64,000 nucleotides of DNA, from the NCBI GenBank assembly GCA_032207245.1, contig CM063504.1, positions 19,890,407 to 19,954,406 on the forward strand. The letters run 5' to 3'. This document shows, piece after piece, positions 26,101 to 41,304 of the stretch. The notes under the pieces are model-generated. The model saw only the letters and a program-made list of their open reading frames with translations. It was not told the origin of the DNA and did not search any database. Source of the stretch: Pardosa pseudoannulata (taxonomy: Eukaryota; Arthropoda; Arachnida; Araneae; Lycosidae). Positions within the stretch are counted from its first letter, which is position 1. Every line of letters begins with the position of its first letter. Position numbers and translations under genes: made by a program.

Positions 26101-28092
26101 AGCTCTCTGATTTCGAGAAAGGTATAATTATCGGGTATCACAAATATGGCCGATCCTTAAGGGACATATCTAGAGATCTGAAGTACCCAAAATCGACAGT
26201 GGCCTCTGTGATTAAGAAGTGGAAGGTGAGCGGTAATTGTCGGAATGTGCCCTGAGTAGACAGACCAACGAAACTGGGAGATAGAGACCGACGAGTGCTG
26301 TCCAGAGAAATTCGGAAGAACCGCACCCAACCGATGGCCCTCATCCGCCAGGAGTTTCAACAGGCATCCGGAGTATTGTTTCAATGAACACCATCCGTCA
26401 GGAAGCACATCTGCTTGGTTTTCATGGTCGTGCTGCTGCCCATAAGCCTTTGATCACAAAGTCCAACCGCGCTGCTTGGTTAATGTAGTGCAAAGCACAT
26501 CGAAATTGGACCGTAGATCAGTGGAAACGGGTTCTTTGGAGCGACGAATCAAGGTTCACCCTTTACCGTTCGGATGGCAGGGTCTGGGTGTGGCGTCTGC
26601 CTGGAGAACATCTCTTGCCAGAATGCATTGTGACAACAGTCAAGTTCGGCGAAGGTGGAATTATGGTCTGGGGATGTTTCTCCTGGTTTGTACTAGGACC
26701 CTTGGCACCCATTCATGGTAAGCTTAACGCCGATGCCTACTGCACTATTTTGGATAACAATGTGATTCCTACGTTATGTAGTTTTACGGGTTGGACCCCC
26801 TGTTAATTTCAGGATGACAATGCCAGTTGTCATGTTTCGAGGTTAACCAAGGCTTGGTATGGTGCCAATGGAGTTCATCGAATGGACTGTCCTGCCCAGA
26901 GCCCAGACCTGAACCCTATCGAGAACCTCTGGGACGAGTTGGATCGCCTAATTAATGGGTGCACTACCCGTCCAAAATCGGTGAAGGAACTTGTATGTCT
27001 ACTCCAAGCCGAGTGGAAAAAAATACCTTTAGCTATAACGCAAACACTTGTGATAAGTATGCCCCGGAGGATTCATGCTGTAATTGCCTCTCGTGGAGGC
27101 TCTATCAACTATTGATTTTGAATAAAGTTAGTTTTTCTTTTCTATCACAGGTGTCAAAATACTTATTGGTAGACAGTGTATGAAAAGACATTAAATAAAA
27201 TGAAATAAGTAAAATTCTAGCACTGGCCATCATTAAGTGATAGATGTTTACAAACTACATTAATAATTCGAATTACTAACTTAGAAGTCCATTATGGTAA
27301 AACATTGTCTCAGAAGAAACAACATTATTATTCGTTTTATTTAGTAAAATTTTCGGGTTTTCTATATGTCCATTAGAAAGATTTTTGTTTCTAAGTATCA
27401 CCGATAATGTCTCTAAATATTATGCATGTCAAAATATCACCTACTAATTAAAAGAAAAAACTCTTCTGAGTTAGTGTTGTATATAGAAGTATCGAGTAGT
27501 AAATTTCTAAAAAGACCAGCTAAATTATAGGCTATGGCGGTAAATTTTCGAAGACGGTTACGAAAACGAGTATCAACTGTGCCAAATTTCTTCTCAGTGT
27601 ACTCGGTTCTGAACGGTTTACTGCAGTTTTTTTCCCATTTAAATTTTTTTTATTTATTTTAAGGTATAATAAGAAATTATTTTCATCAGAAAAACATTTC
27701 ATAAAAGAATTCTTTCTATGTATAATTTATAGCTGGTTTTATTTGGCGCTCTACGGTCTACTATTTTGCATTATGAGAATAAATTAGACCTGGACATACT
27801 AATTAAAGCCGATTTTGAAAGGCTATGAATGTTTATGACAGCAGTGGGTCTCGACACCGCGAACTCCAATACCAGAGAGGAGCGCTTTGTCTTTTCGGCC
27901 ATTGTTTATCAGGCTGAAGGTCCGATAGGGTTTTTTATTTACATTGTTCTGCGTGATTATCAATCTAGGCTTATATCAGAGTTAAAATTTTATTGTTTAT
28001 TCTTTGTTTTCTTTCTTTTCCTACTATATAAATAAATCTTAAAAGTCCAGATGGGAAAGAAAAACTTTATATTATTGATTACACACACACAC

Positions 28093-28159
<67 letters not shown>

Positions 28160-28410
28160 GCCGTAATACACTGTTAAGGCGAATAGAAAACAGCTTTTCT
28201 TGATAATAATAAGTTTTTATTAAATCATCGTTCTTAAGGAAAGCAACTTGCGCAATTTTCATTGTTCGTGGCGGAGCTAAACGTGGAATAGGTGTTGACA
28301 GCTCCATGTCCACGCTCTCACTGATCTTATCTGCTTGCAAGCTCATTAAATTGTTTCAAAATGCTTCCGCCTTACCGGATTAATTTCCAACTACCCCTTT
28401 TTTAGACATG

Positions 28411-28454
<44 letters not shown>

Positions 28455-31400
28455 TTCGTGTGGGATTCTAATGTACCCATTTATGACTTTCGTATTCCTT
28501 ATTTTATTACCTATTTTTAGCTTTGTAAAAAATATAGCAAATATGGCAATTTGGTTCGTTCGGATTATAGGCTGCACATTTGTGAATTCCCCTTAGGGTG
28601 TACCTATTGAAAATATATCTATTCGAGTTAGTAAGCATGGCCGATCAAATTTAATTATTTTATGACCTAACTCTATCCTAAAAAAGTATAGTGACACCTG
28701 TACTACATGTAAAACTGTGAATTACGTATGTACGAGATCTCATTTTTTGCTTCAGCAAATAAGTATAAATATTTACTTTTGACTATTTTTATCGAATTTT
28801 TAAACGTGCTTACTGGAATAGAATAATGGAAAAAATGCTATAGCATGAACTGTAACCTTTGAGCTGCTTCTGTTTTGTTGCATGCGAGTCGTGTTGTGTT
28901 TAATAGCAATGTAGGAACAATAAGATTTGTTTTAAGCTATTATAACATTTTGTGGTATAATAATAATATAATTGTTTTTGACGTAATTAGTTATAACAAG
29001 TCCTTAACTGCAAACTAATTTTAGTTAGACTGTTACAATATTTTTTTTACAATTCAGAATATACTTGAATAGATTAATTCCAAAGAACAAAAGTTCGCAA
29101 AAAGATTCGATTTATAGCCTAGAAATAACAGCCAAAGACGCTAATTTAGTAATAACTTCCATTCTATCAACTGCAATGGTCTGTGGAATCTATTCGATCT
29201 CGCTGCTAAATATGAATTGACCCTGACTAAAAGGCGAGTGTCATTTATAAGTTTTGAGGAAGCTGAATTACATCCTAGAAAATACTTGTTCTACAGCTTT
29301 CTTGAAATCTTTTTGGCATATAAGAGTTTTGTCCTTAAATGAAGGATTACTCGCCAGACATGTTGGTTTCATTGCCGGAATAATTCATTGCGTTGACCTC
29401 CAGAAACAATTAAAATTTTCTTTACAAATACACAATTTGTAGCAATATTTTTTTTTTAATTCATTATGTTATTTCCTGCTGATGTGTGGCATCATCAGTA
29501 ATCAGTAGTCTGACTCACTGTCACTCTTACCACCATCTTTAACTCCGTGGCGATGTTATTGTAATTGGCTTATTAAGTTATTAAATGTTAACTCATCTAA
29601 TTGGAGTTATCTGATTTCAATATTGCCGAATTTTACTAGTGTGTTAAGGGAATCCTGACAGCCCAGAACATCGAATAAGAGAAAAAATAAATTATTTTTC
29701 ATGGTAAACATTTAAAGGACATAGTACATTTCGAGACTTAAAATCTTTATTATAACTGTCATTTTTTGACTTATCTTAAATATAATGTTCTGCTCCTTTG
29801 AGAATGAATTTCTTATAATTTTTTAATAACGTTCTAGCTTTGAAAACTTTCTTTAGTTTTGACAATTAAAATACTATTTAGAATTTTTTTCTAAACATAA
29901 AAAATAAACACCAAATGGAATCCATTTTCTCTTAAGATAAATTTTGAAATACGTTTTGTTACGAAACTTGTAAATAAGCCTATTTTGGCTTGCTGGTGAG
30001 GCATTTAGCAACTGTATATATAGTTCCAAAATTTAGTGACCTGGCGACATATTTGACGTACGCAGATACTAGTAGAGCCTTCAAAGCTCGAAAATTTCGT
30101 CACCTCTTGGCATTCTGTTAGCAGACTTAAGAGTTGAAAACGCGTTGCTTTGCCTCGTCATGCTGTTGTGAATTAACACTCGCTGTATATTAGTGTTTTA
30201 TTGTGTGTGTTGTGCATTGAGTGTAATTGTACCAGATCGTACTAGATTATTCTTCGCTTTCTATTCTGAACTAGATTGTTCTGGAATATTCTTTGTGAAA
30301 CCTTAAAGATATCTGACATTTTAATTAAAAAACACTAAAAATTAATCAGATATTGAAAACTGAAATTATTTTTACCATTCTATAAAGTAAAAAAAATGTT
30401 GTTCTTATTAATATAGATGAGGCTCCCAGAATACAAAAATATAGTTACCTTCTATTTAATACAAAATTTAATTTCTAATTTACAAATTTTAGGAGTAATT
30501 TTACGATTAAATGGATTTTTAGTTGTTAATTTCGTATGCATATTTCATGTTTTGTACAAAATGTATTACCTCTATAAAAAAAAACTAGAGAATCTTTAAA
30601 AAGTTAGAACCTCATTAAAGATTTAAGAAATATTTCATTCTATATAAAGTAGAACTTTTTATTTTATAACTCACTAAGAAAAGGTTTTTCTAGTAAAGTC
30701 TTTTCAGCTCGAAATGTACCATTCCAGCTAACATGAAAGCGTTGAATGTTCGTTGGCAACAAGTTGGTAGTTGATCTTTTGGTTGGGTGTGCGTGAAACA
30801 GGAAAACAAAATTGTGGTGTCAAGTAAGCAAAAAATCATGTTGAAAAACTGAAGTAATCAAATGTTGGCCTTTCTTTGGTTCAACGTAGACATATTCTGG
30901 TGATGACTCTTGCGTAAATATCGGTATACCATGGCTAAGAAGCACAAAAGTTATTTTCTCGCTACAGATCCGCGCATGTGCAGAATCAGAGGCACATGAG
31001 GAAGTTTTATGTTAACCGCCATCTTTAGTGCAAACGCTGATTGCTGCAATAGTTTAAGAGTTAATGTTTGGGTGGAATTGCAATGGCGTCATTTCTTGCG
31101 TTCACAGCAACCTGTACAACTGCATCCCACTTTTCTCCCAGTTTGGAGAAAAAAATTAAATCCTTTACTATGGTAACTATAATTATAGTTCTTACGTATA
31201 CTTGTGGCTGATTATTGAAATTCGTCACATCTGAGTTACTTTAGTAGAAATTGCATTTTTATCCTCCAAACTCGGAGAAAAGTGGGATGTAATTGTATAG
31301 TTTACTATAAACGAATATTCGTAGTTATTGGCATTAAGAAGGCTCATCCAAACAGTATGTAGGCATGCAGGTAGCCATCATTGGCCCACACTAACATTAT

Positions 31401-34400
31401 GTTGGCATATTGTTAGAAACAACCAATAGCAAACTGTTAGCCTTCAGATGGCAAAAGTACCATACGTGGGTTGGTCCATCATGAAGTTGCTAGCCTGGAT
31501 GTCTATTCAGTAATGACATCCATAAAAACTACATTCCTTTTCATTACCTTATAGTTAAACTTTATTAATTTCCTTCCATATATTATTCAATACAAGGAAT
31601 CGAATAAAAACTTACCACAAAGAGTTTTCTATTAAATGGTGACGTATAAATACACTTTAAAATTTTTATCTGTTATAAAACCATACTTTACTATAAACAA
31701 AAATGTATAAAAATTTAAAATAAATTAAACTTTATATCATAATGCTGAATATAAAATTTTAATTTGAATTTAAAAGATTAAATTCTTTTAAAAAAAAGGT
31801 TAATTTTCTTACAGAAAGTATGAGAAAAGCATAATATAAATTACATTCAATGAATGAAATATTATCCTATAAATATTCATACACAATTTCCTGCCTCAGT
31901 TTTTACGTGTGTACCTAATTACTAAACACATTTTAAGAAAAACAAAACTATAATTTCTTGTTTGTTTTTCCTTTTCTTAATTAACAGGAAGTTTAACTTT
32001 CGACCTTTGCTTCATATCGTTTTTTCGCAAAATCCGCAGAAATCTACTTTTTAAATTAAAGTTGAAAATCAATGTTTAAAAAATACAGAACGTACCAAAC
32101 TGCTAGAATAAATGCTGAATTTTATTTAATTACAGAAAAGGCATTTATAAAAGAAACACGAATCGACTTCTTGGGTAGAGGTGGGTGGGTAATTCAATTT
32201 GGGCTTAGTTCTTTTCTCTTTTTTAAATACCCCGGCCCCAAATTATCTTTGAGGTCACAATGACTACTTGAACATCGATGTTGTTAAAAGTATAGCTTTG
32301 TGCTTATGAATACTATATCTTTTATCCGTTATCTGTAAAGTAAACTTTTTCAGGATCTTCAGAAAAAGGCGAAAAAATATTAACGGCAGATTGATAGGGT
32401 AGACGCTAACAATGTACGTTAGTGTGTTAGCTGATGAAGAAGCATTTTGTATGCTTGTGTGGTTGCGTCTGAAGGACAATGACCATAAGATAAAACAAAT
32501 ACCTCTTTATTTGCTTCTGTGTAGTTGTGAAAGCAAATTAGAATTGCATTCAATGTATCCTCAGGCTTTATCGGAACTGGTATTTCAGCATCTGGGGAAA
32601 GTAAAAGATAGTCCTTAATTTATGCGCAGCTTTTGAAAATAATGTAAATTTCATAAATGTTTCTTACGCTATTTCGAATTTTTTTACATTTTTAAACCCT
32701 TGTCACATATCAACATGTTCCTGTTAAAAAAGCAGCAGATTCAATTTAGGATTTATTCTCCCACTGAAGAAAACAGAAATTTCTTGTGTGATAGCGAAAC
32801 ATTTTCAACCGATTAGAGGCAAATTTACCTGAGCTGAAAAAATTCGGTTGAAAATGTTTTGTTGTAAAAAAAGAAATCTTCCCAATCATCATCAATAAAA
32901 GGAATCATTAACTACAGGTTGATGTTTGATAAATCCTTTGGAGAATAACAAATTTTCATTTATTTAAAAACTATTCCACACGTTTAACAATGCCAACGTT
33001 TTTTATGTTAAAATTTAGAATTTAATACACACAGAAAGGCATTTAAATTCAAACTTAAAAAACAGAGCTAAAGAAAGAAATTGAAAATGTCTAAAAAGTT
33101 TATACAGAATCCTCAACGTTCTTTGTAACCTGTATAATACCAAATGTTTCATTTATTAATAAATTATTTTATACAATTTAACAATGTAAAAGTTTCTTAT
33201 ATGAAACATTTAGAACTAAAAATAAATATAAAGAAAGAAATTAAAATTAAAAAAAAATTGAAAATGTCTAAATAAGTTTAATTTTAATCCTAACCAGTCT
33301 TTGCTACTTGCATAATAAATATTTAATTTATTTAAAAATTATTGTAAATTAATTAAATAATGTAATGTTAATTTATTTAAAAATTATTGTAAAGTTCTTA
33401 TGCCAAGAACTTAGAATTAAATAGATACGAAAAGTTATTTAAAATAAAGTGTAAAAACAAATCTAAAGAAATAAATTGAAAGAAAAAGAATTACAAATGT
33501 CTAAATATATTTATAGAGAATTCCCAGCATACCTTAACGCTTGCACTCCTGGTTACAAACACACACTCACAAAAGAAAAAAAAAATCTGATCTAAATACT
33601 ACATGAATTGATTGTACGCCTATTAAATTATACTCCTATTTTGCTGCATCTCATTTAAACTTTTATTTAAAAGTGAGATACGATTCTCCATTTTTTTTAA
33701 TAAAGTGAACAGTTGCACAATTGCTAAAATATTACATTTTAATAACATAAAAAAGTATAGAATATTAAACCAATTATGAGTAGAATTTCATTCAACAATG
33801 AGCAGTATATATTAATTCAACAACGAATAGAAATTAAGTACTGCCATCTGGTGACAGATGATAGAATTTAAATTATTTGTTATATTGAGATTTTAATTAA
33901 ATAGAGTGCAGATTGCTCAGTAAAATAATGAATGTGCACACCTAGATGCTTCAAAAGTCCTAAATACAAAAATTTAATCATTTCATACAAAATTTAATTC
34001 ATATAATTTTTTAAATAAGGAAGATATGTACGTACGTAAGTACAGTTTCCTGGTCAAAATGTATAGTTAAAATTTCTTTGTACATGTGTGCAGATGTAAC
34101 GCTTAAAGTAGTCCAAGTGATCTCAGGTATGGTCATAAGGACGTATTAATAAGGCAAGTTTAGAATGAGGGGTCTGGACAATCCCCAAAATATTTTCAAT
34201 GTATGCATCATTACAAGATATTTTGAAACTTATCAAAATTTGTATTGAAGAGTTTTCGGCTTTAATTGACCTAGAAAAAGGATAGCGGAAGCTTACGTAA
34301 GACTAAAGATCTTTATTAGAAACACAATGTTGAAGTTATGATGAAGACAGATGAACACGTTGAATATCTACAAAAGAAAATGATGATCGTTACAGGAATA

Positions 34401-37400
34401 GCTTCCTAATCGTTTGGAGAGAAAAAAGGGGGGAGGACACTCTTAGCCGTTCGCCTCGAACCTCTCGGCCGATGAGTAGTAGTTCACAGGAGACTGGATC
34501 GGTCAAAAAATTCTCCCTGGGCCATGAACTCCGGTCTTTTGATATCGTCATCTGACCACAAATGTCCATCTCAGCGGATCGGACATATGGTTGATGACGT
34601 GGTGAGGAAACCGCTTGTAGAACTCTAGTCGGACAGGTGCGTCATCTGATCGCAAATGTCCATCTCAGCTGATCGGACAGCTGGTTGATGACGTGTTGAG
34701 AAAACCGCTTGTAGAACTCTAGCCTGCCAGGTGCAAGCCCTGTTCCAAGAGAGGTTTGCAGTAATCGGGAGAAATCTCGCAGATCATTAATCGATGTCTC
34801 TGGACAAACCTTTGGAGAACAAGGTAGGAAAGTATTGCTGCTTCCCTTACAATGTAGATGATTTCTGTCGTGTGAGACTCTTTCTTCGGGATGCCATTGA
34901 AACTAACACTGGAAACACTTCGCCATCATCTTAATGAATTTCTCAGGCAGAATGATTGAGAGGGACCTCGGTGTTAACAATTCTCTATTCAGCATCCTAT
35001 TATGAGCGAAACAACGTCCTTTTACTAGGCAAGAGTGGTAAAACCCTGCCCCGGCCTTTCACTAGGTAAAGATGAGCTCAGTTCAAATGTTCACAAAAGG
35101 CACGTTCGTTATTTCCACTTTATGAAGGTTTTTCTCACGGTCGTAGATAAATCTATATCTGGAAATTTAGTGTAACGAGAATTCGTTACAGTATACATTA
35201 CTAGTTTCCATTGTAAACACTGAAAGATCGTTTTCAACCATGAAAAGAGTAAAAACATTTCTTCGCAGTAGAACTGGTCACAAAGAGGTTGTCAAATTTA
35301 GCATTACTTTCGGTGCATATAGGCATGACTATAAATGCAGATGAAGACTCGACAAGCTGGCCTTATAAGCCAGAAAAATTAATCGATTTCTATAAAACTA
35401 TAGTTCATAAAGTACTGTCTAATCCAGGGATGGACAAACTTTTTTGGCCGCTAGCCAAAACTCGAAAATAAGTTTGGCTGGCCAAGATAAATTTTTTCCA
35501 AAATTTTAAAAACAATATACAACGGTTTAAATACGTTAATGAGATGAATCAAATTGCGATTTCATTTTTAAAAGTTTCTTATACTGAGGTTTGAAGTGAG
35601 ATGTACTGATTTTAAGGAACGATATTAAATGCTCATCTGTCAGTCTACTTCTGAAATTATTCTTTCTAAGGTTCAAAGTTGAAAAACACTTGTTCACATA
35701 TAAGAAGCAAATATACCGCTGATCTTCTGGGCGCGAGATGATATTGGTATTGGTTTTGGAGTGCTACGGTCTATTTTTTGCAACACGAGGGCTAATGAGA
35801 CCGGGACCTACTGCTTAAAGCCGGTTCCGAACGGCTACGAACAACCATGCCATAGTGTGATTCGAACCCAACAACTCTGGTTCCGACGGCCAGCACCCTA
35901 GCCATTCGGCCATCGTTCGGCGAGCGAGATAATAAATTTGGGATATAATATTTAAGCAAAGTATAAAAGGAGATGGATATATATAATGTATAAATATATA
36001 TTTCTTTTAATTTCCCTCGGACAGGCAACTAAAAATTCTGTCCGCGGGCCGGATAAAACCTTCCGGCTGGCCAAAGTTGGCTCATCCCTGGTCTAATCCA
36101 ATGCTGTTTTCAATTTTTATACCAGGTATGCCATTTTGTAAAAGAAAATTGAAAGGCTATGTCATAATTCCTTCCTCAATATTTTTTATTATCCTAGCTA
36201 TCCATAAAATTACTTTAGTTTAAATTAGTCTGTAAAATAATGGAACGTAAGTTAAATATACTCCAGAATTTGTCTGGCAGATTTAAAACTGGTTAAAAGC
36301 TTAGAGCGTAGAAGAAAAGATAGACTGTTGTTGCAAATACATTTTTCATGATACAAGGAAATGGCGTTCATCGTTGCTGATTCATTTTATGACTTATTTA
36401 TGCATACATACAAAACTATAGATGTCTCTAGCTCAAAATAAATAAATAAATAAAAGTTCTGGATTTGTCCCTGCATGGTCAAAATGATTTTTTCAATTGA
36501 AATCTAAACACCAAATGTTTTCTTGATTTCAGTATTTCTTTTATTTCGTACAAGGAAGAAAAAAATTACTTTTGGTAAAAAACATTTATTTTGATACCTT
36601 TATCTTATATTTAATATCTGGAAACAATTACGATGATGACATTAATGAAAAAAGTGTAAGAGATTCTTCCCTAATGCAACATGCTCGCTTGTTTGTGTCT
36701 TCAAATGTATCCAGTTTCAGTATGTTAAGGAAATAACGAACAGATTAAGGAAAACATACACTACTCGAATCCAAATTACGGCGCATGATTACACGGAAAA
36801 ATGTTCCTTTTAGTTTTATGTCCTCTGGACCGTAAACACCATTATTTTATGAAATATTCTGTTGATGCGATCATTTTCCTTGAAAATACATTACTCATTC
36901 AAACTTTAATTATTTTGAGAAAAGCTTTTGGCTAGACGTGAACATATTTTTCCTTGTATTCAAATTATACGAATAAGAAAGATCCATGTTTTAGAGGACA
37001 CATTCTTATTGATTTCTAACAGTTTCAAATCGAAATAAGTTTGTGTCTCTGCATATTAGTCAAAGCAATGCTGTGAATCACCTTTTTTTTTAATGATCTT
37101 CCGAATGAGCACCGGCGTATTTGTAATTAAACTGTAGATATGCAGTCTCTTAGGCATTTTTCTAGATAAAGTAATGCCAAAAAATGAACGGAATAAAATT
37201 TAAAGAAATAAGATTTTAAACTGCATCAAATTATTTCCGATTCAATTTTTTTCCTTCTGCTTAAGTGCGCTTAATTTTGCTTAACTTTAAAAAGGTGATA
37301 GTGTAATATAGTCAAATGAGAATATTATGAGAATTTGTTTTACAAAAACTATGAAATTAAAAAAAAATCCTTTCAGTTTAGCAATTTTGTTATTTGTGCT

Positions 37401-40400
37401 TAAACTAAAAAAAAAAAAAAAAAAAAACTATTTAAATTACTCTAAAATGTTGCATTTACGAGGCGCGTCCAGAAAGTAAGTTTCCCTATTTAAATGAAAA
37501 AAAGGACTCACACTTTCACGGACATATTTATTGGCAACAAGTACAGCAATATTTCACGTATTTTTAAACATAGCCACCAGCAGAATTGAGACACTTGTCG
37601 TGTTGTGGGATCAACTTTTGCATACCTCTGTCGTAGAACTCTGCCGCCTGAGAATGGAACCAGTCTTCCTCTCCCAGAACACCATGCACCTCCATTTTCA
37701 TACCGACAGCATCTGTTTGAATTTGGTCCTGACCGAAGATCCACTATGATGCCAATGCATTGAGTGCTGCTTAGTTTCCGGGGTAAAGGGCGAAATCCAA
37801 GTCTCATTGCCCGTGACGATCCTATCGAGGAACTCATCCGTCATCGTAATACCGTAGCAGAAATCTCAGTGTTGCTCCTAAGCGTTGAATTTTGTGTTCG
37901 GGTGTCAGTTTCGGCTCATAGACCTGACAGCGTTGACGATGAATTAGCGCAATGCTTTGTGTATTCAAGATCACCGACCGAACATTGCAGGCGGCGGGAG
38001 AAGGAATTGAGAATTTTCATTTCAGACCACTGCTACCCCGCTATTGGCATGAATCGGGACTTGTCCAGCTGGCATATGATTAATAGGTCATAGATCTGTT
38101 ACGCACGCGCAACTGATCCGGCTAATTACGTTTACTTTAAAGGGGAAAACATCGGGAAAATTACTTTCTGGATGAGCCTCGTAAAATATGTAGTTTTAAC
38201 TTTAGAGACAAGTTGTTACGAAAACTTTTCCCTTTATTAAAATGTTTAAGGGGGTGTAGTACCTTTCGAGACTTAAAATCTTCATTATAACAGCTTCTTT
38301 CTGATTCATCACAACAGTAATGTAGCCAGAATTTTTTTCGAAGTCTTAATTCATAGTACAGTGAAATTTTACCAAAATATAACTGCACACACAAAATGAA
38401 TACATACATACATACGTCTGTTACATATATCCATGCTTACATAAATACGTCATAAAACTGACCAGCGTGATGTGCTTAATTTCATTGTATCTTGAAAAAT
38501 ATATTTGCAACCACACTATTTCTTCTATTTTACGCTCCAAGTTCTTACCAAGTTTAAAAATTTCTGGTAGATATTGGACCATATTTAATTTACGATCCGG
38601 TATTTACCAGAGGAATTTAAATTAAAATAATTTTATAAATAACTAGAAAAGTTTAAAAAAAGTTAAGTAAGGAATTATGCTATATTCTTTTATTTTTCTT
38701 TTAGAAAATATTATACCTTGTAGGACAGCAAAATTTAGTAACAATATGGCATAATCAGATTTTCTATGATTTATCATTTTATAATAGAAACTTGATTCTT
38801 TTAGCTTTTAATGCCAATATGAAGACTCCTAGAACAGGAGGCTTCAAATCAGCTGGTCGGTTGGAACAACCGACTACAATAGCGCGGCGACAGAGTGTCT
38901 GGGATAGTGACAGTTCAGTTCAATAAGTGTTACGCCCTGATCGGTTGCCGGTAATGACCCCCAGAGGATTGCCTGGAGAAGCCGCTATCGGGACAGCCAA
39001 GGAATGGGGGTTCAGCTAAAAAAAACTAATTGTAACTGGAGCTGGAGTTCTCAAGTAACTGGGATCTTAACTGACCAAAAAATGGTTGGCGGGACCGTAA
39101 CTGACCCCCAGATATAAAAAGACTAGAATTTTTCGACTCGGCTTTTTCGACATTTTTTTATGTAGGTGCTTTGACCTCGTGGAGGCTTTCGCGTCTTTTG
39201 ACCGGAGTCAGCTTTCTAGTGATCATGTTTGGGAGATTCGTTCACTCATATAGGGAGCAGCAGAGTCTCTGATACCGAACGGGATATAAATTGGGTTTGC
39301 ATTGCACCCTGGAAAAGCTTCTCCAGTTGTACGAGATTATTTAATCTCTTTTCTTTCGACTGTGATCGTCGTGGGGATGTTACACAAGCAACCATCCTTT
39401 GCATTTCGACATGTTTTGGAAGATTAGAATCTCCTTGTATATAGCCGTATTTACTCAAGAATAAAGTGATTTCCAATTTTATCTTGACTGTGATCTTTCT
39501 TCACGCTACCTTTTCACTCAAGAATATTGAAGTCGTCAGACCAACTTGTTTGAAACTTCATCTGCATTTTTAATCCTTCACCGAAAGTAATGCTAAGTTT
39601 GCCAAACAGTTCTGCCTCGAAGAAACGTTTTTATTCATTTCGTAAAATGAAATTAATCACTTGAAAGCAATCTTTCAACACGTGCAGTAGAAACTTTTTA
39701 TGTATATAAATATTAATAAGTTTAAAAAAATTTGCAATGCATACATTGAAAATATTTAGAACAGGGTCAGACCCCGTCTCCCACACGGACCTTCCTATAA
39801 ATACACCTATGTATCGTAAAACAAAAAGTTTTGTTCCTTTTTTACATTTTTTAGTAAGTTCTAGCTTCGAAAAAATTATTTAGTTAAAGTAGTATATTAT
39901 TAAAAAAGATAAAGATTTTTTAAAAAACACAGAAAATGTACCTCATATGAAAACGAATGAAATTCCTTTAACTGCAATATGTTTGGTATCGATCGCTATA
40001 GTCTACATTTTTGAAACACGAAGGCTAATGAGACCGGGACCTATTGCTTAAAACCAATTCCAAACGGCTACGATCGACCATGCCATAGTGGGATTCTAAC
40101 CCATGAACTCCGGTACTGAAGATCAGTGCCCTAAACATTCGGCTATCGTTCGGCCATTTAACTCTAATATAACTTTTGATATATGCATGTCAAAAACTAA
40201 ACTATCTGTTGGGAATTCGCTTTGGCGATCGCCAATGTGGCGCGGGGCCGCCAAGAGCTTTCCGAGCATTCCCACAATCCCTCTCTTTATTGTAATGTAC
40301 AGTCCACTAACGATGTTTTTCGACGGAACAAATAAAAACGGCATTGCAAACAATCGTGTCGTTATTGCTTAAATCCAGCGCACTTACACTATCTTTCATC

Positions 40401-41267
40401 AATTGGAGTAAAATATCAATTTTATTCTACAGGCCTTAAAACTTCAACGATATCTGTAAAAAATTAAAAATATTATGCACATTAAAAATTGATTCTTTAA
40501 AAAAATTAGCCTTCATCATACCGTAAAAATATCTTGCTCGTATTAATGAACTATCCTTAACAGAAACAAAAAAGATAAGTAGCTTCTAATTAGCTTATTT
40601 GATATAAAAAACTAGTTTCCAATTTACAAATTTCAAAAATAATTTCGGAATTGGAATTCTAATTTTTTCACTTTATATACATGTTTTATGCTTCTTTTAA
40701 ATATATTAACAAAACTAAATAATTTGTGTAAAGATAGAACCAATTATCAACAATCTAGGAAGCATTTTATTCTACACAGATCATAACTTTTTATTTTATA
40801 TTGAATAAAAAATAGGTTATTATAATGAAAACTTTTCGGGTTGAAAGGTACTATTATCCCCTTAAAATATTAAGTATTTATCATAAAAGGAAAAAAGAGA
40901 TTAAAAAAATTGTTAAAATAAATTATCAATGCTTGTTAGTTTAAGTCTATGAATCAAGATGATTTATATTATAGTAGATACTTATGTATAAATCATTTAA
41001 GGAGGACAAGGGACGTTGAATTTTAACTTTTAAAATTTTCAATTTTTGACATACTTTTTTCACAATGAAAATACACTCGAGTCAAAACATTATGACCACC
41101 CCTACATTTTGCAATGAACTCATCTGGATGACGTGGAAGACACGTGATCGGGTGGAAGTGGTATTTAACTGCTGCTGGAGAGTCTTGTATCACCTCTCCC
41201 CTTCATTCTTCCTTTCCGCTATTATGTTAAACTTTCTCCTTTTATTTTGATTTAATTAATTTGTATA

Positions 41268-41304
<37 letters not shown>

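Larger units (their letters stand above)
34196..36140 (+). pseudogene. hAT transposase C-terminal remnant, split by two insertions
   Basis: Pieces at 34196-34245 ([15 protein letters not shown]) and 35191-35424 ([18 protein letters not shown], then after a +1 shift L-S-N-L-A-L-L-S-V). Coding resumes after 36091. This is the hAT dimerisation domain ('aeRSFS.lkriKt.lRs.m...rL..Lalls'). Removing the LTR at 34246-35190 brings the first two pieces together. A related minus-strand fragment is at 39537-39655. Confidence 0.82.

Noticed and set aside
33530..33550. Possible 16-nt exon with GTATGC donor on the minus strand
   Set aside because: Leaves in phase 2 and breaks the frame between exons 42836 and 31616.
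35749..35920. Functional tRNA gene
   Set aside because: tRNA-like head belongs to a dispersed SINE; the cloverleaf is incomplete and copies are diverged.
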